Assembly: GCF_039862785.1 (NCBI RefSeq)
Contig: NZ_CP156795.1
Location: 930,001-994,000, forward strand
Origin: Acinetobacter sp. ANC 7912
Lineage (GTDB): Bacteria > Pseudomonadota > Gammaproteobacteria > Pseudomonadales > Moraxellaceae
Length of the DNA: 64,000 nucleotides
Direction of reading: 5' to 3'
The translations under genes and the position numbers were made by a program. Every line of letters begins with the position of its first letter. Positions within the stretch are counted from its first letter, which is position 1. Below are positions 30,404-38,631 of the stretch, piece after piece. Below the pieces are notes generated by a model. It was not told where the DNA came from. It saw nothing but the letters and a program-made list of their open reading frames with translations, and ran no database searches.

Positions 30404-30884
30404 ATGAAAATGGTTATATTTATTACTAATATTCTGTGTATTGGTATCTTGTGGTAAAACAAAACAGCAAGTATTAGATGAACTCAATAGGGATGTTGAA
30501 TCGCATTGTTTTGACTTCTCAGACGCTGCTTTTTGGGGGTGGTATGGTGCAGTCGCTTCAATTAAAAAAGGCATAACTGAGCCAAATTTAGATTTGTATG
30601 AAACGTTTGGGCGTAGTTTTACATCAAGAAATAAACTTGAGCAGGGCGATTTAACCGCAGAAGAGCAAGTGGAAATTAGAAAAGAAGAAGAAAGCCGGAT
30701 GAAAGGTTTTAACTATGGATTCAGTGAAGCTATCAATTATATGTTGGAAACAAAAGACACTGATATCACATCTATAATGAGAAAATATAGTAGCTTGAAT
30801 ATGACAGAGGTATATAAGCGAGGATGTATAAATACAAATCTGGAGCACAACAGAAAGAGGGTAGATTTAGAATTTGTTAAGTAA
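30404..30884 (+). pseudogene. Lipoprotein gene with a frameshift at its start codon
   Basis: The main frame (open from 30408 to 30884) reads KWLYLLLIFCVLVSC and then GKTKQQVLDEL. This is a complete lipoprotein signal with lipobox LVSC, but no start codon lies in frame ahead of it; a TGA stands at 30405-30407. An ATG at 30404 is in the wrong phase. Removing one A from the AAAA run (30407-30410) would give ATG AAA TGG TTA and restore a perfect start. The mature part (about 140 residues) is charged and helical, with no family I recognise. The last codon and stop (AAG TAA) come from the IS66 end. It may be a pseudogene, phase-variable, or carry a sequencing error. Confidence 0.6.
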
Positions 30885-30966
30885 GCATCCGGCTAACACA
30901 GCCTTACCAAGCGATCCTATAAGCCTTAATTTAGTTCCCACCTAAAAACAAGTGGGGACTTAATCC

Positions 30967-31350
30967 ATGAACATGGATATATATTCAGCAACACCTCCTG
31001 TTGCTAAAAAACGCAGAAAATACAGCAAAGAATTCAAACTCAGTATTGTCAATGCCTGTAAAAATCCTAATACCTCGATCGCTTCGGTCGCACTGCAACA
31101 TAGTATTAATGCCAACCTTGTCAGTCGTTGGATCAGGATCTTCAGCCATCATGAGGGTGCCGTACAGGATCCTACTCATGTGAATCCAGCATTTATTGCT
31201 TTGCCTTACACTGCTGCAATCAGCCAACCTATTGATGAGAGAATCACGTTGTGTATCACCGTGCCTCATACGAATAATGATATTCAGCTAAAATGGCAGA
31301 CATCAGAAATACCTGCCTTGGCAGAATTACTCAAGGCACTTGCAACATGA
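30967..31350 (+). CDS. tnpA: IS66 accessory protein TnpA (helix-turn-helix)
   Basis: 127 residues. The N-terminus is basic (KKRRKYSKEFKLSIVNACKNP). A helix-turn-helix follows (TSIASVALQHSINANLVSRWIRIF), and the C-terminal half is more variable. This is the first protein of the IS66 trio; its exact role is unclear, though it is needed for transposition in studied members. Its stop overlaps the tnpB start (ATGA). Confidence 0.92.
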   Translation: MNMDIYSATPPVAKKRRKYSKEFKLSIVNACKNPNTSIASVALQHSINANLVSRWIRIFSHHEGAVQDPTHVNPAFIALPYTAAISQPIDERITLCITVPHTNNDIQLKWQTSEIPALAELLKALAT

Positions 31351-31682
31351 TCCGCATTGATGAAATCTGGTTGTCTACTCAGCCCATGGACATGCGTGCA
31401 GGTATGGATACGACCATGGCTCAGGTGGTGAGAGCCTTTGGCTACATCAAACCGCATTGTGCTTACCTGTTCTGTAATAAACGTGGCCATCGCATGAAAG
31501 TACTGGTACATGATGGACTGGGCATCTGGCTGTGTGCCCGGCGGCTGGAACAGGGCAAATTTCACTGGGCTCAAGTTCACCAAGGTGAAACCGTGGCCCT
31601 CAGCCCGGAACAGTTACAGGCACTGATCCAAGGTTTGCCCTGGCAGCGCATTGGACGACAGCAGGTGGTGACGATGCTCTAA
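31347..31682 (+). CDS. tnpB: IS66 accessory protein TnpB (Orf2)
   Basis: 111 residues starting MIRIDEIWLSTQPMDMRAGMDTTM, the IS66 Orf2 signature, with HRMKVLVHDGLGIWLCARRLEQGKF in the middle. The start at 31347 overlaps the tnpA stop by 4 bases; a longer frame from 31293 lies within tnpA. A 74-bp gap separates it from tnpC. Confidence 0.93.
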   Translation: MIRIDEIWLSTQPMDMRAGMDTTMAQVVRAFGYIKPHCAYLFCNKRGHRMKVLVHDGLGIWLCARRLEQGKFHWAQVHQGETVALSPEQLQALIQGLPWQRIGRQQVVTML

Positions 31683-31756
31683 ACTAGGTTGGTCCATTCT
31701 GCTATTCTCCAAACGTTCTATTTCATTCTTCTCATGACCTCAGGCATACTGCGGTC

Positions 31757-33382
31757 ATGAATACGCTGCCTGACTTAAGCCAACTGACCCATGAACAACT
31801 GCTGGAATTCACCCGGCAGTTGGCGCTGCAGCATCAGTCTCTAGCACAATCAAACCAGCAATTAGATGCCAGAGTTCAACATCTTGAAGTCACCAATCAG
31901 CAATTAGATTCTAAAGTTCAACATCTTTCTATTCTCACTCAAAAATACGAGCATGAACTGGCGCTGTTTAAACGGCATAAGTTCGCCCAGAAGAATGAAC
32001 ACTTAACGACCAAACAAATCCACCTGTGGGACGAAGCGGTTGAAGAAGATATTGCCGCGGTTGATCTAGAATTAGAACGATTAAATGCAGATAAAACCGA
32101 TGCAGCGACAGAGAAAGCCACAGTCAACAAACCTAAACGTCGACTGCTGCCCGATCATCTACACACCATTCGTATTGAGCATGAACCAGCATCAACCCAA
32201 TGCAGTTGTGGCTGCCAGTTACGTCGTATCGGCGAAGATATCAGTGAAAAACTGCATTTCAGACCGGCACAGTTCTATAAGGAACAGCATGTGCGTGGTA
32301 AATGGGTCTGTGATCAGTGTGACACCCTGACTCAGCAAGCGATGCCCGCCTATGTGATTGATAAAGGCATTGCTTCACCTGAACTGCTCAGCCATGTGTT
32401 GGTATCGAAATATGCCGATCATTTGCCGCTGTACCGTCAACGTCTGATCTATCAGCGGGCGGGAATCGAACTTTCTAGATCAACTTTATCTGACTGGATA
32501 GGTCGCTGCGGTGTAGAACTGGAGCCTCTGGCCAATGCCTTAAAAGAGGTGGTACTACAACAGCAGGTGCTGCATGCCGATGAAACGCCGGTCACCATCA
32601 TGCGGATGGGTGAGAATGATAAAAAACCGAAGAAAGGTTATGTCTGGGCCTATGCCACTACACAGTACAATCCAGTTCAGGCAGTGATCTATGACTTTCA
32701 GGATAGTCGTTCAGGCCAGCATGCTGCAGAGTTCTTGAAAGGCTGGCAGGGCTATCTAGTCTGTGATGATTACAGTGGTTATAAAGCACGCTTTAAATCA
32801 GGCCAGGTCATAGAGGTGGGCTGCATGGCCCATGCACGTCGTAAATTCCATGAACTGCATGTGACCGGGAAAAGTCAGGTCGCTGAACAGGCATTGGTGC
32901 TGATTCAGAAACTGTATGCGATAGAAGCAGAGCTCAGGAAAAAGACCGATGGTACAGCGGAAGACCGCCGCGAATACCGACAACAGCATAGTCAACCAGT
33001 GATGCAACAACTATATGAATGGCTCAACCAATATCATCTGACAGTGCCATCGAGTTCTCCCACCGCCAAGGCGATCAATTACACTCTGAAGCGTTGGCCA
33101 GCTTTAAGTCGCTATCTGGATGATGGCAATCTACCTATTTGCAATAATTGGGTCGAGAATCAGATGCGTCCCTGGGCGTTGGGGCGCAAGAACTGGCTGT
33201 TTGCAGGTTCGCTGCGCAGTGGTCAGCGAGCGGCAAACATCATGACGTTAATCCAGTCAGCAAAGCTAAATGGGCTGGATCCGTATGCCTATTTAAGTGA
33301 TGTGCTGAAAAGGCTGCCGACACATAAAGTGACCCAGATTGAAGAGTTACTGCCACACTGCTGGAAACCTAAATCGAATTAA
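31757..33382 (+). CDS. tnpC: IS66 transposase TnpC
   Basis: 541 residues. A Gln/Leu-rich coiled coil lies at about 15-80. A zinc-binding segment (CSCGCQL and CDQC) follows. The DDE catalytic domain has Asp in LHADETPVTI and in VCDDYSGYK, and the Glu in NNWVENQMRPW, followed by GRKNWLFAGS. All parts are present with no internal stop, so the element is probably active. The start ATG 31757 has only a weak ribosome site. Confidence 0.96.
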   Translation: MNTLPDLSQLTHEQLLEFTRQLALQHQSLAQSNQQLDARVQHLEVTNQQLDSKVQHLSILTQKYEHELALFKRHKFAQKNEHLTTKQIHLWDEAVEEDIAAVDLELERLNADKTDAATEKATVNKPKRRLLPDHLHTIRIEHEPASTQCSCGCQLRRIGEDISEKLHFRPAQFYKEQHVRGKWVCDQCDTLTQQAMPAYVIDKGIASPELLSHVLVSKYADHLPLYRQRLIYQRAGIELSRSTLSDWIGRCGVELEPLANALKEVVLQQQVLHADETPVTIMRMGENDKKPKKGYVWAYATTQYNPVQAVIYDFQDSRSGQHAAEFLKGWQGYLVCDDYSGYKARFKSGQVIEVGCMAHARRKFHELHVTGKSQVAEQALVLIQKLYAIEAELRKKTDGTAEDRREYRQQHSQPVMQQLYEWLNQYHLTVPSSSPTAKAINYTLKRWPALSRYLDDGNLPICNNWVENQMRPWALGRKNWLFAGSLRSGQRAANIMTLIQSAKLNGLDPYAYLSDVLKRLPTHKVTQIEELLPHCWKPKSN

Positions 33383-33397
33383 AAATTGGTATGGGAT

Positions 33398-33637
33398 TCA
33401 GCGGACGCTTACTTTGTTAATTAAGATTTGAATTTCTAGCTGCAGTAAATCAATTTCACCTTTAATTAATTTTGCAGCTGCATCACGTCCATCAGTAATA
33501 TGTTCTAAATTATCTGCTAGTGTATAAGTGGTTGAAAGTTTTCTATGTAATTCACTTAATTGTCCAAGTGCTTGTTGTACTTCTTTACGCTCTGCTTGTG
33601 TCATGCCTGTTAGGAGCATGTCTCTTATTTTCCCCAT
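33398..33637 (-). CDS. Small helical hypothetical protein, C-terminus supplied by IS66
   Basis: 79 residues, no signal or membrane helix, predicted mostly helical (MTQAERKEVQQALGQLSELHRKL), no family recognised. The last codons GTA AGC GTC CGC TGA belong to the IS66 right end. Without the IS and one duplication copy the gene would read ...LINKF-stop. The ancestral gene therefore overlapped the convergent lipoprotein gene at its 3' end. The protein gained VSVR in place of F and is otherwise intact. Confidence 0.65.
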   Translation of the reverse strand: MGKIRDMLLTGMTQAERKEVQQALGQLSELHRKLSTTYTLADNLEHITDGRDAAAKLIKGEIDLLQLEIQILINKVSVR

Positions 33638-33702
33638 AAAAACAACTCAAAAAGAAAATATGATTGAATGTTACATGATTTGATAATTATTTTAATGGTG
33701 AT

Positions 33703-33736
33703 AAGATATATCTTAATTAAATTTAAGATATATCTT
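33703..33736 (+). promoter_or_regulatory. Tandem palindromic operator upstream of padR-type gene
   Basis: Two identical perfect palindromes AAGATATATCTT, at 33703-33714 and 33725-33736, are spaced 22 bp apart (two helical turns), with an AT-rich spacer. The second ends 4 bp before the start codon. ATATAT-type dyads are typical of PadR-family operators, so self-repression is likely. Confidence 0.75.
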
Positions 33737-33740
33737 TGTT

Positions 33741-34256
33741 ATGTCAAGTATTCCTGATTCTGTCATTTCAGAAGAACGAGAAAACTCTCCCAAGCCACGT
33801 AAACGCCTCTTTGAAGCAGGGCAGATGAAGCTATTGGTACTGCATTTTGTGGCGCAGAACCCTAAATATAGCTATGACATTATCAAAGACGTGGCAGCGC
33901 TCGTAGGCGGAAACTATAAGCCGAGTACAGGTACGATTTGCCCAACTATTAATTATCTGGAAGAACAGCAGTTCATCACCTCAAAAATCACGACAGATGA
34001 ACGTAAACGCTACAGCATTTCCTCTCAAGGCATTGAACATCTCGCAGCTCATAAAGACGCTATTGAGCTGATCCTGAGTCGCTTTGAAACCCGTCGACGT
34101 ATTCAGACTGATGAGCGTTATAGTGATATCAACCAAGCGATGGAGAGCCTGAAAGCGTCTCTACGTTTAAAACTGCAAACAAACATGAGTGTTGAACAGA
34201 TCAAAGAAATCGCCGATCAGATCGAACAGGCTGCAGCTAAGATCGCCCATTTATAA
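33741..34256 (+). CDS. PadR-family transcriptional regulator (YqjI-like)
   Basis: 171 residues. After a ~25-residue charged leader comes the PadR winged helix: QMKLLVLHFVAQNPKYSYDIIKDVAALVGG, then STGTICPTINYLEEQQFITSK and ERKRYSISSQGIEHL. The C-terminal part is helical and would be the dimer/sensor region. The layout resembles the nickel-responsive YqjI of enterics, but I see no His-rich metal tail. The tandem palindrome overlapping its start suggests autoregulation. The gene downstream, a DUF2798-type membrane protein, may be its target. Confidence 0.88.
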   Translation: MSSIPDSVISEERENSPKPRKRLFEAGQMKLLVLHFVAQNPKYSYDIIKDVAALVGGNYKPSTGTICPTINYLEEQQFITSKITTDERKRYSISSQGIEHLAAHKDAIELILSRFETRRRIQTDERYSDINQAMESLKASLRLKLQTNMSVEQIKEIADQIEQAAAKIAHL

Positions 34257-34328
34257 AAGTGCGATATGAAGCAAACCGTGAAAGCACAACATCATCTTAA
34301 AGAAAAGAAGTAAGTAAAAAGGTTATTT

Positions 34329-34583
34329 ATGAGTAACAATCTCCCAAAATTCCATCCGAAACACCTGAACTGGCTCATGCCGCTAATTCTTTCCGGTATT
34401 ATGAGTGGCGCAATTTCCTGCTTTAACATGTTCATTAACAAAGGCTGGAGTGACCAGTTTATTTCCTTGTGGCTGCATGCTTGGAGCCTGTCATGGCTGA
34501 TGGCATTTCCATTGATTCTGGTGGTGTTACCGCTAGTACGTAAATTTCTGATGCAGTTTATCGAAATGCCAAAAGAAAAATAG
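34329..34583 (+). CDS. DUF2798-type small membrane protein
   Basis: 84 residues with two transmembrane helices (about 13-33 and 46-72). The segments LMPLILSGIMSGAISCFNMFIN and LHAWSLSWLMAFPLILVVLPLVRK are characteristic of DUF2798 proteins. Function unknown. It follows the PadR-type regulator by 72 bp on the same strand, so the two may be co-transcribed and controlled from the tandem operator. Confidence 0.8.
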   Translation: MSNNLPKFHPKHLNWLMPLILSGIMSGAISCFNMFINKGWSDQFISLWLHAWSLSWLMAFPLILVVLPLVRKFLMQFIEMPKEK

Positions 34584-34622
34584 TAAAAGTTGAAGCATGG
34601 GGGCGGGATAAATGGAGCCGGT

Positions 34623-34901
34623 TTAGTCCCGTTTTTCGCCCTGCCAAATGATCAAGCGAGCCAAAAACAGCATCAAGACTAAATAGACTTGAAAGGCTGC
34701 GGCAAACATCATGATCCAGCCACTATTTCCCGGTGTGCGCTGGGCATCAATCTCAATCAGCATACTGAAGGCAGCAATCACAATTTCAAGGCCAATCATT
34801 GCTTTTAGAAACCAGGGCCAGGGAAAGCGTAATAGCCATGTGACAAAAACCACCCCGATACAAGGCAAAATACAAAACAGCAAAATGATTTTTAAATCCA
34901 T
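34623..34901 (-). CDS. Hypothetical three-helix membrane protein
   Basis: 92 residues with hydrophobic segments at about 4-24, 30-49 and 62-86. The conserved-looking loop IEIDAQRTPGNSGW lies between helices 2 and 3. No family recognised. It lies 30 bp downstream of the GNAT gene on the same strand and is probably in the same unit. Confidence 0.65.
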   Translation of the reverse strand: MDLKIILLFCILPCIGVVFVTWLLRFPWPWFLKAMIGLEIVIAAFSMLIEIDAQRTPGNSGWIMMFAAAFQVYLVLMLFLARLIIWQGEKRD

Positions 34902-34931
34902 TTTTTATCATCCTGATCTCATTTTGATTTT

Positions 34932-35378
34932 TTAAGAAGATGACCTAAACCAGCTCATGTTGAGTTCCGCCTGTCCGGTATTCTCATCAATTCCTTGAGA
35001 GATGATTTGAAACCCCTGTTTTTGATAAAAACCAACGGCTGACGTATTGTCTGCATAGACATTCAAATGCAATTGATCATATTGCTGTTTTAAGAAGTCC
35101 ACCAGGCTTTTGCCATAGCCAGCACCTTGCTGCTCAGGATCAATAAACAGCGCCGCCAGAACATTTTCTGCTCTTAATAAGGAAATAAAACCTAGAATGT
35201 TGTCTTGTTCCTTAATCACATAATTTTCTGACAAGGGCAGATACAGATCTCGCATTGGAATCAGCTGATTTTTCCAATAATCCGCAGGAATAAAATCATG
35301 GGCTTTAAGCGATGCCTTGAGCCAGATGTTCAGCATTGGATTAATATCTTCTGGTTTTGCTTTTTGAATTATTGTCAT
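34932..35378 (-). CDS. GNAT-family N-acetyltransferase (YiaC-like)
   Basis: 148 residues. The acetyl-CoA-binding motif is FIDPEQQGAGYGKSLVDFL (about 88-106). LHLNVYADNTSAVGFYQKQGFQII near the C-terminus is the typical motif B. The N-terminus MTIIQKAKPEDINPML and the ASLKAHDFIPADYW segment resemble the YiaC/YjaB group. The acceptor substrate is unknown. Start ATG 35378. Confidence 0.87.
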   Translation of the reverse strand: MTIIQKAKPEDINPMLNIWLKASLKAHDFIPADYWKNQLIPMRDLYLPLSENYVIKEQDNILGFISLLRAENVLAALFIDPEQQGAGYGKSLVDFLKQQYDQLHLNVYADNTSAVGFYQKQGFQIISQGIDENTGQAELNMSWFRSSS

Positions 35379-35507
35379 GAGTCGTTGTATATCAATTTAC
35401 TAAATACTGTGCTGATTATACATAAGTCCATAGTTCTTCAATCTGCCGACTTTCTGTGTTCAAATAAACCGGAAATAGATGAAACGTAAAGATTAGGGAA
35501 AGAATTC

Positions 35508-36500
35508 ATGTCGCAGCAAACCATGCAACAAGTCATCATTACTGAACCGGGTGGCGTAGAGAAACTGGCTTATGAAACGGTTGCCATTCCTGAACCTGAA
35601 GCGAATGAAGTGCTGGTTAGGGTTCATGCTTTCGGAATTAACCGTCCGGATATCTTGCAGCGTCAGGGTTTATACCCAATGCCCAAAGGGGTAACGCCTG
35701 TTCCGGGGCTAGAAGTGGCAGGTGAAGTGATTGCAGTTGGTAGCCATGTAAAATGCTTTCAGGTGGGTGATAAGGTTTGTGGCCTGACCAATGGTGGTGG
35801 CTATGCCGAATATTGTGTGGTCCCAGAAAGCCAGACTTTACCGATTCCAAATGGAGTGAGTTATGTACAGGCCGCGGCGATTCCTGAAACTTTCTTTACC
35901 GTATGGGCGAATGTGTTCCAGATGGGCAAAGCCAAAGCAGGAGAAACCGTGCTAATTCATGGCGGTACCAGCGGAATCGGAACCACGGCATTGATGCTGT
36001 GTAATGCACTCGGCATGAAAACTTTTGCAACTGTGGGTACGGATGAAAAAGTGCAGGCGATCTCGCATCTGACCACAGCGATTAATTACAAGACCCAAGA
36101 TTTTGAACAAGTCATCAATGAAGCGACTGACAATGCTGGCGTGGATGTGATTCTGGATATCGTTGGTGCGCCGTATCTGGAACGAAACCTGAACCTGCTG
36201 CGTCGTGATGGTCGTCTGGTCTATATTGCTTTCTTGGGAGGTGCAAAGGCCAAAGAGGTCAAACTGGGGCAGATCATGATGAAACGTCTGACCATTACCG
36301 GTTCAACCATGCGTGCGCGTAATACTGAAGAGAAAGCAGAAATTGCCAAAGGTCTGGAAGAAACCGTTTGGCCATTACTGGAACAAGGTCAGTGTCTGCC
36401 AATGATTTATAAGACTTTCAAGTTTGATCAGATTCAGGATGCCCATGCAGCGATGGATACGGGCGATCACGTTGGTAAGATTGTGGTTGAAGTGATTTAA
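35508..36500 (+). CDS. NAD(P)H-quinone oxidoreductase (zeta-crystallin/PIG3 type)
   Basis: Medium-chain dehydrogenase/reductase superfamily, zinc-independent quinone reductase. 330 residues: an N-terminal GroES-like domain (FGINRPDILQRQGLYP, PGLEVAGEV, VCGLTNGGGYAEY) and a Rossmann domain with VLIHGGTSGIGTTALMLC at about 148-165. No catalytic zinc Cys/His set is visible. The start ATG 35508 follows AGGGAAAGA. Single gene with its own terminator. Confidence 0.92.
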   Translation: MSQQTMQQVIITEPGGVEKLAYETVAIPEPEANEVLVRVHAFGINRPDILQRQGLYPMPKGVTPVPGLEVAGEVIAVGSHVKCFQVGDKVCGLTNGGGYAEYCVVPESQTLPIPNGVSYVQAAAIPETFFTVWANVFQMGKAKAGETVLIHGGTSGIGTTALMLCNALGMKTFATVGTDEKVQAISHLTTAINYKTQDFEQVINEATDNAGVDVILDIVGAPYLERNLNLLRRDGRLVYIAFLGGAKAKEVKLGQIMMKRLTITGSTMRARNTEEKAEIAKGLEETVWPLLEQGQCLPMIYKTFKFDQIQDAHAAMDTGDHVGKIVVEVI

Positions 36501-36518
36501 AATAAGCTGCTGTTATGC

Positions 36519-36551
36519 GGGATAAAATCGTCACGGTTTTATCCCTTTTTT
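36519..36551 (+). terminator. Terminator of quinone oxidoreductase gene
   Basis: 12-bp stem GGGATAAAATCG / CGGTTTTATCCC with one G-T pair, a TCA loop and a T6 tail. Confidence 0.9.
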
Positions 36552-37001
36552 ATTTAAAGAATGGGTAAGCATTATTCAAGATTGATAACTTCCGCTTGAA
36601 TAAACAGACTGATCTTTTTTTGTGCGGGATATGATATTTCTCACATAATAATCCACTTGCGCATACTCAGTTTTTACAAAATTATTTGTATATTTTGTGA
36701 CCAAAAACTGACAGATTATGTCAGTTTATAGCAATGAAGTACGTATTGTTCTGGGCTAGAATATTTGTTGTTGAAAAACATGCGCATTTATGTGAAAAAT
36801 ATTTCGAATTACTTTTTTAATTAAAATTATTAAATAACAATTATTTATAGTTATTTCATTCAGCTGATTCTTTTGGTTCTGCCTATTAATGAGTGCATTT
36901 TTGAATTTTAAGTAAAAAACTGGTCGGGTTTTTGCAATGGTTTAAGCAAGACCATTCATCCAGTGGTCACTCTCATTTTGCTTGATCCGGGGAGAACAGC
37001 C
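36552..37001. other. 450-bp intergenic region with a perfect hairpin
   Basis: No gene seen. A perfect 9-bp inverted repeat, AAACTGACA / TGTCAGTTT (36705-36713 and 36719-36727) with loop GATTA, has no T-run and could be an operator or an RNA hairpin. The right end must contain the promoter and leader of the small basic protein gene. Confidence 0.5.
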
Positions 37002-37187
37002 ATGTTGATTGCAAAAGGACCTTTTAAACCCATCCATCAAAGCCGGGCATTAGCACAGGTCATTCAGGCACGACTGTTTAATCGTGTGACATCCAAGCAA
37101 GCCAAAGTGTTTTATCTGGCCTTGTTAAATCTGGAAAATTATTTGAACCGCTTGGCGAAAGGTGGCAAACGTAAACGCCGTCGTTAA
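37002..37187 (+). CDS. Small basic hypothetical protein
   Basis: 61 residues starting MLIAKGPFKPIHQSRAL at ATG 37002, with a strong GGGGAG ribosome site 9 nt upstream; the frame from 36963 has none. Lys/Arg rich, ending GGKRKRRR, so it probably binds nucleic acid or ribosomes. I recognise no family. The long leader and strong ribosome site suggest real and possibly high expression. Confidence 0.7.
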   Translation: MLIAKGPFKPIHQSRALAQVIQARLFNRVTSKQAKVFYLALLNLENYLNRLAKGGKRKRRR

Positions 37188-37259
37188 TTCATTCTGTGAA
37201 AGATAGGAGATGGAGCTGATAGAAATATCAGTAGGAATCTATTTCACCGAATTTCAGGC

Positions 37260-37291
37260 ATAAAAAAACCAGCTTACGCTGGGTTCTTTTA
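37260..37291 (-). terminator. tRNA operon terminator
   Basis: On the minus strand a CCAGC / GCTGG stem with a GTAA loop is followed by a run of T, 26 bp past the tRNA-Leu CCA end. Confidence 0.75.
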
Positions 37292-37316
37292 TTACACCAT
37301 TTTCATTGTCTAAAAA

Positions 37317-37403
37317 TGGTGCCCGAGGCCAGACTCGAACTGGCACGCCTTGAAGGGCGGGGGATTTTAAATCCCCTGTGTCTACCGATTTCACCACTCG
37401 GGC
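37317..37403 (-). tRNA. tRNA-Leu (anticodon UAA)
   Basis: 87 nt on the minus strand. The acceptor stem is GCCCGAG / CTCGGGC followed by encoded ACCA. The anticodon arm is GGGGA-TTTAAAA-TCCCC, giving anticodon TAA. A long variable arm (CGCCCTTCAAGGCG) marks it as a class II tRNA, and the T arm has GTTCGAG. Confidence 0.96.
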
Positions 37404-37414
37404 TTTAACAAGAT

Positions 37415-37488
37415 TGGAGGCGGAGGTCGGAATCGAACCGGCGTCCACGGAGTTGCAGTCCGCTGCATGACCACTCTGCCACCCCGCC
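37415..37488 (-). tRNA. tRNA-Cys (anticodon GCA)
   Basis: 74 nt on the minus strand. The acceptor stem GGCGGGG / CTCCGCC has one G-U pair and is followed by TCCA. The anticodon arm is GCGGA-CTGCAAC-TCCGT, giving anticodon GCA, and the T loop is GTTCGATTC. It lies 11 bp upstream of tRNA-Leu and is probably co-transcribed. Confidence 0.96.
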
Positions 37489-37641
37489 GCGTCTTGTTGA
37501 TGCGTATATTATCAAGCCCTGCAAAAAAAACAATAGTGTATTCATTCATATGCGCATAAAAACAGCATATGACGGAAAATATTCAGAATTATCATGTAGA
37601 ATGTGCAAAATTGATTCATATCAACACTTGGGAGAAGTGCC

Positions 37642-38490
37642 GTGGCATTAGTTTTAGATGGTCGTGCATTGGCAAAGCAAATTGAGACTGATTTGTTAAC
37701 TCGCGTTGAAGCGCTTAAAGCAAAATCAGGTCGTACTCCAATCCTTGCGACTATTTTGGTAGGTGACGATGGCGCATCTGCAACTTATGTTCGTATGAAA
37801 GGAAATGCTTGCCGCCGTGTCAGTATGGACTCTTTAAAAGTTGAACTTCCAAAAGAAACGACTACTGAACAGTTGCTTGCTGAAATTGAAAAACTCAATG
37901 CAAACCCAGATGTTCACGGTATTCTGTTACAACACCCAGTACCTGCTCAAATTGATGAACGTGCTTGTTTCGATGCAATTTCGCTTGAAAAAGACGTAGA
38001 CGGTGTAACTTGCCTGGGCTTCGGTCGTATGGCGATGGGGGAAGCAGCTTATGGTTCTGCAACGCCTGCAGGCATCATGACCATCCTGAAAGAAAACAAC
38101 ATTGAAATCGCGGGTAAACATGCGGTGGTTGTTGGTCGTTCTGCGATTCTGGGTAAACCAATGGCGATGATGTTACTGCAAGCAAACGCAACAGTAACCA
38201 TCTGTCACTCACGTACTCAAAACCTACCTGAACTGGTGAAACAAGCAGATATCGTGGTGGGTGCAGTAGGTAAGGCTGAACTGATTCAAAAAGACTGGAT
38301 CAAGCCAGGTGCTGTGGTGGTTGATGCTGGTTTCCATCCACGTGATGGTGGCGGTGTTGGTGATATTCAGTTACAAGGTATTGAAGAAATTGCTTCTGCT
38401 TATACACCAGTGCCAGGTGGTGTAGGTCCTATGACGATTACAACTTTGATTCGTCAAACTGTAGAAGCTGCTGAGAAGGCTTTAGGTTAA
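37642..38490 (+). CDS. folD: Methylenetetrahydrofolate dehydrogenase / cyclohydrolase
   Basis: Bifunctional folate enzyme converting 5,10-methylene-THF to 10-formyl-THF with NADP+. 282 residues. The active-site region [14 protein letters not shown] carries the catalytic Tyr and Lys near residues 50-56. [13 protein letters not shown] is present. The NADP-binding [15 protein letters not shown] lies at about 168-182, and [14 protein letters not shown] ends the protein. A GGAGAAG ribosome site precedes ATG 37642. Confidence 0.97.
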   Translation: MALVLDGRALAKQIETDLLTRVEALKAKSGRTPILATILVGDDGASATYVRMKGNACRRVSMDSLKVELPKETTTEQLLAEIEKLNANPDVHGILLQHPVPAQIDERACFDAISLEKDVDGVTCLGFGRMAMGEAAYGSATPAGIMTILKENNIEIAGKHAVVVGRSAILGKPMAMMLLQANATVTICHSRTQNLPELVKQADIVVGAVGKAELIQKDWIKPGAVVVDAGFHPRDGGGVGDIQLQGIEEIASAYTPVPGGVGPMTITTLIRQTVEAAEKALG

Positions 38491-38492
38491 TA

Positions 38493-38597
38493 AAATCCTC
38501 CCTAACCCTCCTTTTTCAAAGGAGGGAATTTATGCGTAAGACATTTTTGTTTAGAAGCAAGTTCCCCTCTTTATTAAAGAGGGGTTAGGGGAGATTG
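38493..38597 (-). repeat. Intergenic repeat, copy B (after folD)
   Basis: About 105 bp. On the minus strand it reads AATCTCCCC-TAA-CCCCTC, then hairpin CCCCTCTTTAATAAAGAGGGG, a ~35-bp spacer, hairpin CCCTCCTTTGAAAAAGGAGGG, TTAGG and GGAGGATT. This is the same order as copy A at 28492-28600. The hairpins may also act as 3' mRNA structures for folD. Confidence 0.8.
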
Positions 38598-38631
38598 AAT
38601 AAAGATATAAATACCAATTAAAAGAAATCCA

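Larger units (their letters stand above)
30881..33412 (+). mobile_element. Complete IS66-family element with 8-bp target duplication
   Basis: Ends are GTAAGCATCCGG (left) and, inverted, GTAAGCGTCCGC (right), which match each other and are typical of IS66. The element is 2532 bp and holds tnpA, tnpB and tnpC, all intact. It is flanked by the direct repeat TTTGTTAA (30873-30880 and 33413-33420), the 8-bp duplication of this family. The intact genes and perfect duplication suggest a fairly recent insertion. Confidence 0.96.

Noticed and set aside
34266..34313. 15-codon frame between padR-type gene and the DUF2798 gene
   Set aside because: Too short, highly charged, no ribosome site and no conserved feature visible.
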